Shown here: positions 22,624 to 36,487 of the stretch, one piece after another
How the letters are laid out: each line of letters opens with the position of its first letter
Numbering within the stretch: the first letter of the stretch is position 1
Source: Prosopocoilus inquinatus
Lineage: Eukaryota; Arthropoda; Insecta; Coleoptera; Lucanidae
DNA: 64,000 bases
Direction of reading: 5' to 3'
Assembly (NCBI GenBank): GCA_036172665.1
Contig: CM069870.1
Coordinates: 42,304,001 to 42,368,000, forward strand
Made by a program: the position numbers and the translations under genes
The notes under the pieces: generated by a model
The model's input: the letters and a program-made list of their open reading frames with translations, nothing else
Told to the model about the DNA's origin: nothing
Databases searched by the model: none

Positions 22624-25600
22624 TAACTAGAGTCCATCGAAACGCCAAATAACATGATAGATAAGTAAGGATCGATTAGATACATCACAGGAACAACTCT
22701 AATGCGTGTTGTTTCATTTAAAACTATTTCCAGCTCCTCCTGTGTCCGAAAACTTCGTATCTCACATCAGGGATACTGGAGTCCATCCAAACGTCAAATA
22801 ACATGATAGATAAGTAAGGATCGATTAGATGCAGCACAGGAACAAAGCTAATGCGTGTTGTTTCGTTTAAAACAATTTCCAGCTTCAGCTGTGTCCGAGA
22901 ACTTCGTATCTCACATCAAAGTTACTGGAGTCCATCGAAACGCCAAATAACATGATAGATAAGTAGAGATCGATTAGATACATCACAGGAACAACGCTAA
23001 TGCGTGTTGTTTCGTTTAAAACTATTTCCAGCTTCTGCTGCGTCCGAAAATTTCGTATCTCACATCAGAGTTACTGGAGTCCATCCAAACGTCAAATAAC
23101 ATGATAGATAAGTAGAGATCGATTAGATACATCACAGGAACAACGCTAATGCGTGTTGTTCCGTTTAAAACTATTTCCAGCATCTGCTGGGTCCGAAAAC
23201 TTTGTATCTCACATCAGAGTTACTAGAGTCCACCGAACGTCAAATAGCATGATAGATAAGTAAGGATCGATTAGATACATCACAGGAACAACGCTAATAC
23301 GTGTTGTTTTGTTTAATACTATTTCCAGCTCCTGCTGCGTCCAAAAACTTCTTATCTCACATCAGAGTTACTAGAGTCTATCGAAACGTCAAATAAGATG
23401 ATAGATAAGTAAGGATCGATTAGATACATCACAGGAACAACGCTAATGCGTATTGTTTCGTTTAAAACTATTTCCAGCTTCAGCTGCGTCCGAGAACTTC
23501 GTATCTCACATCAAAGTTACTGGAGTCCATCGAAACGCCAAATAACATGATAGATGAATAAGGATCAATTAGATACATCACAGGAACAACGCTAATACGT
23601 GTTGTTTCGTTCAACACTATTTCCAGCTTCTGCTGCGTCCGAAAACTTTGTATCTCACATCAGAGTTACTAGAGTCCACCGAACGTCAAATAGCATGATA
23701 GATAAGTAAGGATCGATTAGATACATCACAGGAACAACGCTAATACGTGTTGTTTTGTTTAATACTATTTCCAGCTCCTGCTGCGTCCAAAAACTTCTTA
23801 TCTCACATCAGAGTTACTAGAGTCTATCGAAACGTCAAATAAGATGATAGATAAGTAAGGATCGATTAGATACATCACAGGAACAACGCTAATACGTGTT
23901 GTTTCGTTCAAAACTATTTCCAGCTTCTGCTGCGTCCGAAAACTTCGTATCTCACTTCAGAGTTTCTGGAGCCTATCCAAACGTCAAATAACGTGATAGA
24001 TGAGTAAGGATCGATTAAATACATCACAGGAACAACGCTAATACGTGTTTCGTTTAAAACTATTTCCAGCTTCTGCTGCGTCCGAAAACGTCGTATCTCA
24101 CATCAGAGTAACTAGAGTCCATCGAAACGCCAAATAACATGACAGATGAGTAAGGATCGATTAGATACATCACAGGAACAACGCTAATGCGTATTGTTTC
24201 GTCAAGAACTATTTCCAGTTCCTCCTGTGTCCGAAAACTTCGTATCTCTCATCAGGGATACTTTAGTCCATATAAACGTCAAATAACATGATAGATAAGT
24301 AAGGATCGATTAGATACAGCACAGGAACAACGATAATGCGTGTTGTTTCGTTTAAAACTATTTCCAGCTTCTGCTGCGTCCGAGAACTTCGTATCTCACA
24401 TCAAAGTTACTGGAGTCCATCGAAACGCCAAATAACATGATAGATGAATAAGGATCAATTAGATACATCACAGGAACAACGCTAATACGTGTTGTTTCGT
24501 TCAACACTATTTCCAGCTTCTGCTGCGTCCGAAAACTTCGTATCTCACTTCAGAGTTTCTGGAGCCTATCCAAACGTCAAATAACGTGATAGATGAGTAA
24601 GGATCGATTAGATACATCACAGGAACAACGCTAATACGTGTTTCGTTTAAAACTATTTCCAGCTTCTGCTGCGTCCGAAAACGTCGTATCTCACATCAGA
24701 GTAACTAGAGTCCATCGAAACGCCAAATAACATGACAGATGAGTAAGGATCGATTAGATACATCACAGGAACAACGCTAATGCGTATTGTTTCGTCAAGA
24801 ACTATTTCCAGTTCCTCCTGTGTCCGAAAACTTCGTATCTCTCATCAGGGATACGTTAGTCCATATAAACGTCAAATAACATGATAGATAAGTAAGCATC
24901 GATTAGATACAGCACAGGAACAACGCTAATGCGTGTTGTTTCGTTTAAAACTATTTCTAGCTTCAGCTGCGTCCGAGAACTTCGTATCTCACATCAAAGT
25001 TACTGGAGTCTATCGAAACGCCAAATAACATGATAGATATCTAGGGATCGATTAGATATATCACAGGAACAACGCTAATGCGTGTTGTTTTGTTTAAAAC
25101 TATTTCCAGCTCCTGCTGCGTCCAAGAACATCGTATCTCACATCAGAGTTACTAGAGTCCATCGAAACGTCAAATAACATGATAGATAAGTAAGGATGAA
25201 TAAGGATCGATTAGATACATCACAGGAACAACGCTAATACGTGTTGTTTTGTTTAAAACTATTTCCAGCTCCTGCTGCGTCCAAAAACTTCTTATCTCAC
25301 ATCAGAGTTACTAGAGTCTATCGAAACGTCAAATAAGATGATAGATAAGTAAGGATCGATTAGATACATCACAGGAACAACGCTAATACGTGTTGTTTCG
25401 TTCAAAACTATTTCCAGCTTCTGCTGCGTCCGAAAACTTCGTATCTCACTTCAGAGTTTCTGGAGCCTATCCAAACGTCAAATAACGTGATAAATGAGTA
25501 AGGATCGATTAGATACATCACAGGAACAACGCTAATACGTGTTTCGTTTAAAACTATTTCCAGCTTCTGCTGCGTCCGAAAACGTCGTATCTCACATCAG

Positions 25601-27973
25601 AGTAACTAGAGTCCATCGAAACGCCAAATAACATGATAGATGAGTAAGGATCGATTAGATACATCACAGGAACAACGCTAATACGTGTTGTTTCGTTTAA
25701 AACTATTTCCAGCTTCTGCTGCGTCCGAGAACTTCGTATCTTACATCAGAGTTACTAGAGTCCATCTAAACGTCAAATAGCATGCTAGATAAGTAAGGAT
25801 GGATTAGATACATCACAGGAACAACGCTAATGCGTGTTGTTTCATTTAAAACTATTTCCAGCTTCTGCTGCGTCCGAGAACTTCGCATCTCACATCAGAG
25901 TTACTAGAGTCCATCGAAACGAAAAACAGCGTGCTAGATAAGTAAGGATCGATTAGATACATCACAGGAACAACGCTAATGCGTATTGTTTCGTCAAGAA
26001 CTATTTCCAGTTCCTCCTGTGTCCGAAAACTTCGTATCTCTCATCAGGGATACTTTAGTCCATATAAATGTCAAATAACATGATAGATAAGTAAGGATCG
26101 ATTAGATACAGCACAGGAACAACGCTAATACGTGTTGTTTCGTTTAAAACTATTTCCAGCTTCTGCTGCGTCCGAAAACGTCGTATCTCACATCAGAGTA
26201 ACTAGAGTCCATCGAAACGCCAAATAACATGATAGATGAGTAAGGATCGATTAGATGCATCACAGGAACAACGCTAATGCGTATTGTTTCGTCAAGAACT
26301 ATTTCCAGTTCCTCCTGTGGCTGAGTCCATCCAAACGTCAAATAACATGATAGATAAGTAAGGATCGATTAGATACAGCACAGGAACAACGCTAATGCGT
26401 GTTGTTTCGTTTAAAACTATTTCCAGCTTCTGCTGCGTCCGAGAACTTCGTATCTCACATCAAAGTTACTGGAGTCCATCGAAACGCCAAATAACATGAT
26501 AGATGAATAAGGATCAATTAGATACATCACAGGAACAACGCTAATACGTGTTGTTTCGTTCAACACTATTTCCAGCTTCTGCTGCGTCCGAAAACTTTGT
26601 ATCTCACATCAGAGTTACTAGAGTCCATCGAACGTCAAATAGCATGATAGATAAGTAAGGATCGATTAGATACATCACAGGAGCAACGCTAATACGTGTT
26701 GTTTCGTTTAAAACTATTTCCAGCTTCTGCTGCGTCCGAAAACGTCGTATCTCACATCAGAGTTACTGGAGTCCATCGAAACGTCAAATAACATGTTAGA
26801 TAAGTAGGGATCGATTAGATATATCACAGGAACAACGCTAATGCGCGTTGTTTTGTTTAAAACTATTTCCAGCTCCTGCTGCGTCCAAAAACTTCTTATC
26901 TCACATCAGAGTTACTAGAGTCCATCGAAACGTCAAATAACATGATAGATAAGTAAGGATCGATTAGATACAGCACAGGAACAACGCTAATGCGTGTTGT
27001 TTCGTTTAAAACTATTTCCAGCTTAAGCTGCGTCCGAAAACTTTGTATCTCACATCAGACTTACTGGAGTCCATCCAAACTTCAAATAACATGTTAGATA
27101 AGTAAGGATCGATTAGCTACATCACAGGAACAACGCTAATACGTGTTGCTTCGTTCAAAACTATTTCCAGCTTCTGCTGCGTCCGAGATCTTCGTATCTT
27201 ACATCAGAGTTACTAGAGTCCATCTAAACGTCAAATAGCATGCTAGATAAGTAAGGATGGATTAGATACATCACAGGAACAACGCTAATGCGTGTTGTTT
27301 CATTTAAAACTATTTCCAGCTTCTGCTGCGTCCGAGAACTTCGCATCTCACATCAGAGTTACTAGAGTCCATCGAAACGAAAAACAGCATGCTAGATAAG
27401 TAAGGATCGATTAGATAAATCACAGGAACAACGCTAATGCCTGTTGATTCATTTAAAACTATTTCCAGCTTCTGCTGCGTCCGAGAACATCGTATCTCAC
27501 ATCAGAGTTACTAGAGTCCATCGAAACGCCAAGTAGCATGCTAGATAAGTAAGGATCGATTGGATACATCACAGAAACAACGCTAATACGTGTTGTTTCG
27601 TTCTAAACTATTTTCAGCTTCTGCTGCGTCCGAAAACTTCGTATCTCACATCAGAGTTACTGGTGTCCATCCAAACGTCAAATAACATGATAGATAAGTA
27701 AGGATCGATTAGATACAGCACAGGAACAACGCTAATGCGTGTTGTTTCGTTTAAAACTATTTCCAGCTTCTGCTGCGTCCGAAAATTTCGTACCTCACAT
27801 CTGAGTTACTGGAGTCCATCGAAACGTCAAATAACATAGTAGATAAGTAAGGATGGATTAGATACATCACAGGAACAACGCTAATGCGTGTTGTTTCATT
27901 TAAAACTATTTCCAGCTTCTGCTGCGTCCGAGAACATCGTATCTCACATCAGAGTAACTAGAGTCCATCGAAA
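22624..27973. repeat. HOR unit D, copy 2, missing one monomer
   Basis: Near-identical to 16697-22194. The offset is 5927 up to about 27036 and 5778 after it, because exactly one 149-bp monomer present at about 21109-21257 is absent here. The GATTAGCTAC variant confirms the second offset (21333 and 27111). Differences are few: CGTGCTAG near 25931 against CATGCTAG, and AATACGTGTT near 26694 against AATACATGTT. The copy ends near 27973, where AACGAAAAACAGC replaces AACGCCAAACAAC. Confidence 0.88.
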
Positions 27974-30900
27974 CGAAAAACAGCATGCTAGATAAGTAAG
28001 GATCGATTAGATACATCACAGGAACAACGCTAATGCGTATTGTTTCGTCAAGAACTATTTCCAGTTCCTCCTGTGTCCGAAAATTTCGTATCTCTCATCA
28101 GGGATACTTTAGTCCATATAAACGTCAAATAACATGATAGATAAGTAAGGATCGATTAGATACAGCACAGGAACAACGCTAATGCGTGTTGTTTCGTTTA
28201 AAACTATTTCTAGCTTCAGCTGCGTCCGAGAACTTCGTATCTCACATCAAAGTTACTGGAGTCTATCGAAACGCCAAATAACATGATAGATATGTAGGGA
28301 TCGATTAGATATATCACAGGAACAACGCTAATGCGTGTTGTTTTGTTTAAAACTATTTCCAGCTCCTGCTGCGTCCAAGAACATCGTATCTCACATCAGA
28401 GTTACTAGAGTCCATCGAAACGTCAAATAACATGATAGATAAGTAAGGATCGATTAGATAGAGCACAGGAACAACGCTTATGCGTGTTGTTTCGTTTAAA
28501 ACTATTTCCAGCTCCTGCTGCGTCCAAAAACTTCTTATCTCACATCAGAGTTACTAGAGTCTATCGAAACGTCAAATAAGATGATAGATAAGTAAGGATC
28601 GATTAGATACATCACAGGAACAACGCTAATACGTGTTGTTTCGTTCAAAACTATTTCCAGCTTCTGCTGCGTCCGAAAACTTCGTATCTCACTTCAGAGT
28701 TTCTGGAGCCTATCCAAACGTCAAATAACGTGATAGATGAGTAAGGATCGATTAGATACATCACAGGAACAACGCTAATACGTGTTTCGTTTAAAACTAT
28801 TTCCAGCTTCTGCTGCGTCCGAAAACGTCGTATCTCACATCAGAGTAACTAGAGTCCATCGAAACGCCAAATAACATGATAGATGAGTAAGGATCGATTA
28901 GATACATCACAGGAACAACGCTAATACGTGTTGTTTCGTTTAAAACTATTTCCAGCTTCTGCTGCGTCCGAAAACGTCGTATCTCACATCAGAGTAACTA
29001 GAGTCCATCGAAACGCCAAATAACATGATAGATGAGTAAGGATCGATTAGATACATCACAGGAACAACGCTAATGCGTATTGTTTCGTCAAGAACTATTT
29101 CCAGTTCCTCCTGTGGCTGAGTCCATCCAAACGTCAAATAACATGATAGATAAGTAAGGATCGATTAGATACAGCACAGGAACAACGCTAATGCGTGTTG
29201 TTTCGTTTAAAACTATTTCCAGCTTCTGCTGCGTCCGAGAACTTCGTATCTCACATCAACGTTACTGGAGTCCATCGAAACGCCAAATAACATGATAGAT
29301 GAATAAGGATCAATTAGATACATCACAGGAACAACGCTAATACGTGTTGTTTCGTTCAACACTATTTCCAGCTTCTGCTGCGTCCGAAAACTTTGTATCT
29401 CACATCAGAGTTACTAGAGTCCATCGAACGTCAAATAGCATGATAGATAAGTAAGGATCGATTAGATACATCACAGGAGCAACGCTAATACGTGTTGTTT
29501 CGTTTAGAACTATTTCCAGCTTCTGCTGCGTCCGAAAACGTCGTATCTCACATCAGAGTTACTGGAGTCCATCGAAACGTCAAATAACATGTTAGATAAG
29601 TAGGGATCGATTAGATATATCACAGGAACAACGCTAATGCGCGTTGTTTTGTTTAAAACTATTTCCAGCTCCTGCTGCGTCCAAAAACTTCTTATCTCAC
29701 ATCAGAGTTACTAGAGTCCATCGAAACGTCAAATAACATGATAGATAAGTAAGGATCGATTAGATACAGCACAGGAACAACGCTAATGCGTGTTGTTTCG
29801 TTTAAAACTATTTCCAGCTTAAGCTGCGTCCGAGAACTTCGTATCTCACATCAAAGTTACTGGAGTCCATCGAAACGCCAAATAACATGACAGATGAATA
29901 AGGATCAATTAGATACATCACAGGAACAACGCTAATACGTGTTGTTTCGTTCAAAACTATTTCCAGCTTCTGCTGCGTCCGAAAACTTTGTATCTCACAT
30001 CAGACTTACTGGAGTCCATCCAAACGTCAAATAACATGTTAGATAAGTAAGGATCGATTAGATACATCACAGGAACAACGCTAATACGTGTTGCTTCGTT
30101 CAAAACTATTTCCAGCTTCTGCTGCGTCCGAGAACTTCGTATCTTACATCAGAGTTACTAGAGTCCATCTAAACGTCAAATAGCATGCTAGATAAGTAAG
30201 GATGGATTAGATACATCACAGGAACAACGCTAATGCGTGTTGTTTCATTTAAAACTATTTCCAGCTTCTGCTGCGTCCGAGAACTTCGCATCTCACATCA
30301 GAGTTACTAGAGTCCATCGAAACGAAAAACAGCATGCTAGATAAGTAAGGATCGATTAGATACATCACAGGAACAACGCTAATGCGTGTTGTTTCATTTA
30401 AAACTATTTCCAGCTCCTCCTGTGTCCGAAAACATCGTATCTCACATCAGGGATACTGGAGTCCATCCAAACGTCAAATAACATGATAGATAAGTAAGGA
30501 TCGATTAGATAAATCACAGGAACAACGCTAATGCCTGTTGTTTCATTTAAAACTATTTCCAGCTTCTGCTGCGTCCGAGAACATCGTATCTCACATCAGA
30601 GTTACTAGAGTCCATCGAAACGCCAAGTAGCATGCTAGATAAGTAAGGATCGATTGGATACATCACAGAAACAACGCTAATACGTGTTGTTTCGTTCTAA
30701 ACTATTTTCAGCTTCTGCTGCGTCCGAAAATTTCGTACCTCACATCAGGGATACTGGAGTCCATCCAAACGTCAAATAACATGATAGTTAAGTAAGGATC
30801 GATTAGATATATCACAGGAACAACGCTAATGCGCGTTGTTTTGTTTAAAACTATTTCCAGCTCCTGCTGCGTCCAAAAACTTCTTATCTCACATCAGAGT

Positions 30901-31812
30901 TACTAGAGTCCATCGAAACGTCAAATAACATGATAGATAAGTAAGGATCGATTAGATACAGCACAGGAACAACGCTAATGCGTGTTGTTTCGTTTAAAAC
31001 TATTTCCAGCTTAAGCTGCGTCCGAGAACTTCGTATCTCACATCAGAGTAACTAGAGTCCATCGAAACGCCAAACAACATGATAGATGAGTAAGGATCGA
31101 TTAGATACATCACAGGAACAACGCTAATTCGTATTGTTTCGTTTAAAACTATTTCCAGCTCCTCCTGTGTCCGAAAACTTCGTATCTCACATCAGGGATA
31201 CTGGAGTCCATCCAAACGTCAAATAACATGATAGTTAAGTAAGGATCGATTAGATATATCACAGCAACAACGCTAATGCGCGTTGTTTTGTTTAAAACTA
31301 TTTCCAGCTCCTGCTGCGTCCAAAAACTTCTTATCTCACATCAGAGTTACTAGAGTCCATCGAAACGTCAAATAACATGATAGATAAGTAAGGATCGATT
31401 AGATACAGCACAGGAACAACGCTAATGCGTGTTGTTTCGTTTAAAACTATTTCCAGCTTAAGCTGCGTCCGAGAACTTCGTATCTCACATCAAAGTTACT
31501 GGAGTCCATCGAAACGCCAAATAACATGACAGATGAATAAGGATCAATTAGATACATCACAGGAACAACGCTAATACGTGTTGTTTCGTTCAAAACTATT
31601 TCCAGCTTCTGCTGCGTCCGAGAACTTTGTATCTCACATCAGACTTACTGGAGTCCATCCAAATGTCAAATAACATGTTAGATAAGTAAGGATCGATTAG
31701 ATACATCACAGGAACAACGCTAATACGTGTTGCTTCGTTCAAAACTATTTCCAGCTTCTGCTGCGTCCGAGAACTTCGCATCTCACATCAGAGTTACTAG
31801 AGTCCATCGAAA
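27974..31812. repeat. HOR unit C, copy 1 (3839 bp)
   Basis: The unit begins with AACGAAAAACAGCATGC followed by monomers with TTTCGTCAAGAAC and ATCTCTCATCAGGG. The same start recurs near 31813, 36488 and 40327. It contains one 118-bp deleted monomer at 29059 and several monomers with the palindrome CAGCTTAAGCTG (near 29817, 31010 and 31454). Part of it (about 28946-31070) is also related to the D units at offset 8723, so units C and D share ancestry. Confidence 0.85.
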
Positions 31813-34206
31813 CGAAAAACAGCATGCTAGATAAGTAAGGATCGATTAGATACATCACAGGAACAACGCTAATGCGTATTGTTTCGTCAAGAACTATTTC
31901 CAGTTCCTCCTGTGTCCGAAAATTTCGTATCTCTCATCAGGGATACTTTAGTCCATATAAACGTCAAATAACATGATAGATAAGTAAGGATCGATTAGAT
32001 ACAGCACAGGAACAACGCTAATGCGTGTTGTTTCGTTTAAAACTATTTCTAGCTTCAGCTGCGTCCGAGAACTTCGTATCTCACATCAAAGATACTGGAG
32101 TCTATCGAAACGCCAAATAACATGATAGATATGTAGGGATCGATTAGATATATCACAGGAACAACGCTAATGCGTGTTGTTTTGTTTAAAACTATTTCCA
32201 GCTCCTGCTGCGTCCAAGAACATCGTATCTCACATCGGAGTTACTAGAGTCCATAGAAACGTCAAATAACATGATAGATAAGTAAGGATCGATTAGATAG
32301 AGCACAGGAACAACGCTTATGCGTGTTGTTTCGTTTAAAACTATTTCCAGCTCCTGCTGCGTCCAAAAACTTCTTATCTCACATCAAAGTTACTAGAGTC
32401 TATCGAAACGTCAAATAAGATGATAGATAAGTAAGGATCGATTAGATACATCACAGGAACAACGCTAATACGTGTTGTTTCGTTCAAAACTATTTCCAGC
32501 TTCTGCTGCGTCCGAAAACTTCGTATCTCACTTCAGAGTTTCTGGAGCCTATCCAAACGTCAAATAACGTGATAGATGAGTAAGGATCGATTAGATACAT
32601 CACAGGAACAACGCTAATACGTGTTTCGTTTAAAACTATTTCCAGCTTCTGCTGCGTCCGAAAACGTCGTATCTCACATCAGAGTAACTAGAGTCCATCG
32701 AAACGCCAAATAACATGATAGATGAGTAAGGATCGATTAGATACATCACAGGAACAACGCTAATACGTGTTGTTTCGTTTAAAACTATTTCCAGCTTCTG
32801 CTGCGTCCGAAAACGTCGTATCTCACATCAGAGTAACTAGAGTCCATCGAAACGCCAAATAACATGATAGATGAGTAAGGATCGATTAGATACATCACAG
32901 GAACAACGCTAATGCGTATTGTTTCGTCAAGAACTATTTCCAGTTCCTCCTGTGGCTGAGTCCATCCAAACGTCAAATAACATGATAGATAAGTAAGGAT
33001 CGATTAGATACAGCACAGGAACAACGCTAATGCGTGTTGTTTCGTTTAAAACTATTTCCAGCTTCTGCTGCGTCCGAGAACTTCGTATCTCACATCAAAG
33101 TTACTGGAGTCCATCGAAACGCCAAATAACATGATAGATGAATAAGGATCAATTAGATACATCACAGGAACAACGCTAATACGTGTTGTTTCGTTCAACA
33201 CTATTTCCAGCTTCTGCTGCGTCCGAAAACTTTGTATCTCACATCAGAGTTACTAGAGTCCATCGAACGTCAAATAGCATGATAGATAAGTAAGGATCGA
33301 TTAGATACATCACAGGAGCAACGCTAATACGTGTTGTTTCGTTTAAAACTACTTCCAGCTTCTGCTGCGTCCGAAAACGTCGTATCTCACATCAGAGTTA
33401 CTGGAGTCCATCGAAACGTCAAATAACATGTTAGATAAGTAGGGATCGATTAGATATATCACAGGAACAACGCTAATGCGCGTTGTTTTGTTTAAAACTA
33501 TTTCCAGCTCCTGCTGCGTCCAAAAACTTCTTATCTCACATCAGAGTTACTAGAGTTCATCGAAACGTCAAATAACATGATAGATAAGTAAGGATCGATT
33601 AGATACAGCACAGGAAGAACGCTAATGCGTGTTGTTTCGTTTAAAACTATTTCCCGCTTAAGCTGCGTCCGAGAACTTCGTATCTCACATCAAAGTTACT
33701 GGAGTCCATCGAAACGCCAAATAACATGACAGATGAATAAGGATCAATTAGATACATCACAGGAACAACGCTAATACGTGTTGTTTCGTTCAAAACTATT
33801 TCCAGCTTCTGCTGCGTCCGAAAACTTTGTATCTCACATCAGACTTACTGGAGTCCATCCAAACGTCAAATAACATGTTAGATAAGTAAGGATCGATTAG
33901 ATACATCACAGGAACAACGCTAATACGTGTTGCTTCGTTCAAAACTATTTCCAGCTTCTGCTGCGTCCGAGAACTTCGTATCTTACATCAGAGTTACTAG
34001 AGTCCATCTAAACGTCAAATAGCATGCTAGATAAGTAAGGATGGATTAGATACATCACAGGAACAACGCTAATGCGTGTTGTTTCATTTAAAACTATTTC
34101 CAGCTTCTGCTGCGTCCGAGAACTTCGCATCTCACATCAGAGTTACTAGAGTCCATCGAAACGAAAAACAGCATGCTAGATAAGTAAGGATCGATTAGAT
34201 ACATCA

Positions 34207-35042
34207 CAGGAACAACGCTAATGCGTATTGTTTCGTCAAGAACTATTTCCAGTTCCTCCTGTGTCCGAAAATTTCGTATCTCTCATCAGGGATACTTTAG
34301 TCCATATAAACGTCAAATAACATGATAGATAAGTAAGGATCGATTAGATACAGCACAGGAACAACGCTAATGCGTGTTGTTTCGTTTAAAACTATTTCTA
34401 GCTTCAGCTGCGTCCGAGAACTTCGTATCTCACATCAAAGTTACTGGAGTCTATCGAAACGCCAAATAACATGATAGATATGTAGGGATCGATTAGATAT
34501 ATCACAGGAACAACGCTAATGCGTGTTGTTTTGTTTAAAACTATTTCCAGCTCCTGCTGCGTCCAAGAACATCGTATCTCACATCAGAGTTACTAGAGTC
34601 CATCGAAACGTCAAATAACATGATAGATAAGTAAGGATCGATTAGATAGAGCACAGGAACAACGCTTATGCGTGTTGTTTCGTTTAAAACTATTTCCAGC
34701 TCCTGCTGCGTCCAAAAACTTCTTATCTCATATCAGAGTTACTAGAGTCTATCGAAACGTCAAATAAGATGATAGATAAGTAAGGATCGATTAGATACAT
34801 CACAGGAACAACGCTAATACGTGTTGTTTCGTTCAAAACTATTTCCAGCTTCTGCTGCGTCCGAAAACTTCGTATCTCACTTCAGAGTTTCTGGAGCCTA
34901 TCCAAACGTCAAATAACGTGATAGATGAGTAAGGATCGATTAGATACATCACAGGAACAACGCTAATACGTGTTTCGTTTACTAGAGTCCATCGAAACGA
35001 AAAACAGCATGCTATATAAGTAAGGATCGATTAGATACATCA
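34207..35042. repeat. 836-bp internal duplication within HOR unit C copy 2
   Basis: At 34207 the sequence returns to the beginning of unit C (GCGTATTGTTTCGTCAAGAAC type monomer) where copies 1 and 3 continue with a TTTCATTTAAAAC monomer. It runs for five monomers and ends in the abnormal monomer at 34952-35042, after which the normal unit resumes. No sequence other than satellite is involved. Confidence 0.85.
34952..35042. repeat. Truncated 91-bp monomer with out-of-register junction
   Basis: The monomer starts normally with the 3-bp-deleted form ACGTGTTTCGTTTA, then jumps at about 34980 directly to CTAGAGTCCATCG, losing m34 to about m88. The two CAGGAAC motifs are 91 bp apart in place of 146 or 149. 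The breakpoint shares only about TTA/TA on its two sides, so this looks like a microhomology or end-joining event, not in-register exchange. The next bases carry a private CTATATAAG in place of CTAGATAAG. Confidence 0.88.
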
Positions 35043-36487
35043 CAGGAACAACGCTAATGCGTGTTGTTTCATTTAAAACTATTTCCAGCTCCTCCTGTGT
35101 CCGAAAACATCGTATCTCACATCAGGGATACTGGAGTCCATCCAAACGTCAAATAACATGATAGATAAGTAAGGATCGATTAGATAAATCACAGGAACAA
35201 CGCTAATGCCTGTTGTTTCATTTAAAACTATTTCCAGCTTCTGCTGCGTCCGAGAACATCGTATCTCACATCAGAGTTACTAGAGTCCATCGAAACGCCA
35301 AGTAGCATGCTAGATAAGTAAGGATCGATTGGATACATCACAGAAACAACGCTAATACGTGTTGTTTCGTTCTAAACTATTTTCAGCTTCTGCTGCGTCC
35401 GAAAATTTCGTACCTCACATCAGGGATACTGGAGTCCATCCAAACGTCAAATAACATGATAGTTAAGTAAGGATCGATTAGATATATCACAGGAACAACG
35501 CTAATGCGCGTTGTTTTGTTTAAAACTATTTCCAGCTCCTGCTGCGTCCAAAAACTTCTTATCTCACATCAGAGTTACTAGAGTCCATCGAAACGTCAAA
35601 TAACATGATAGATAAGTAAGGATCGATTAGATACAGCACAGGAACAACGCTAATGCGTGTTGTTTCGTTTAAAACTATTTCCAGCTTAAGCTGCGTCCGA
35701 GAACTTCGTATCTCACATCAGAGTAACTAGAGTCCATCGAAACGCCAAACAACATGATAGATGAGTAAGGATCGATTAGATACATCACAGGAACAACGCT
35801 AATTCGTATTGTTTCGTTTAAAACTATTTCCAGCTCCTCCTGTGTCCGAAAACTTCGTATCTCACATCAGGGATACTGGAGTCCATCCAAACGTCAAATA
35901 ACATGATAGTTAAGTAAGGATCGATTAGATATATCACAGCAACAACGCTAATGCGCGTTGTTTTGTTTAAAACTATTTCCAGCTCCTGCTGCGTCCAAAA
36001 ACTTCTTATCTCACATCAGAGTTACTAGAGTCCATCGAAACGTCAAATAACATGATAGATAAGTAAGGATCGATTAGATACAGCACAGGAACAACGCTAA
36101 TGCGTGTTGTTTCGTTTAAAACTATTTCCAGCTTAAGCTGCGTCCGAGAACTTCGTATCTCACATCAAAGTTACTGGAGTCCATCGAAACGCCAAATAAC
36201 ATGACAGATGAATAAGGATCAATTAGATACATCACAGGAACAACGCTAATACGTGTTGTTTCGTTCAAAACTATTTCCAGCTTCTGCTGCGTCCGAAAAC
36301 TTTGTATCTCACATCAGACTTACTGGAGTCCATCCAAATGTCAAATAACATGTTAGATAAGTAAGGATCGATTAGATACATCACAGGAACAACGCTAATA
36401 CGTGTTGCTTCGTTCAAAACTATTTCCAGCTTCTGCTGCGTCCGAGAACTTCGCATCTCACATCAGAGTTACTAGAGTCCATCGAAA

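Larger units (their letters stand above)
31813..36487. repeat. HOR unit C, copy 2, enlarged to 4675 bp
   Basis: This copy follows copy 1 at offset 3839 up to about 34206. It then restarts the unit for 836 bp (34207-35042) before resuming, so copy 3 lies 4675 bp further on. The extra segment equals five 149-bp monomers plus one 91-bp truncated monomer (745 + 91 = 836). The 118-bp monomer is at 32898. Private changes include CATAGAAACG near 32253 and AGGAAGAACGC near 33614, both shared with copy 3. Confidence 0.88.
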
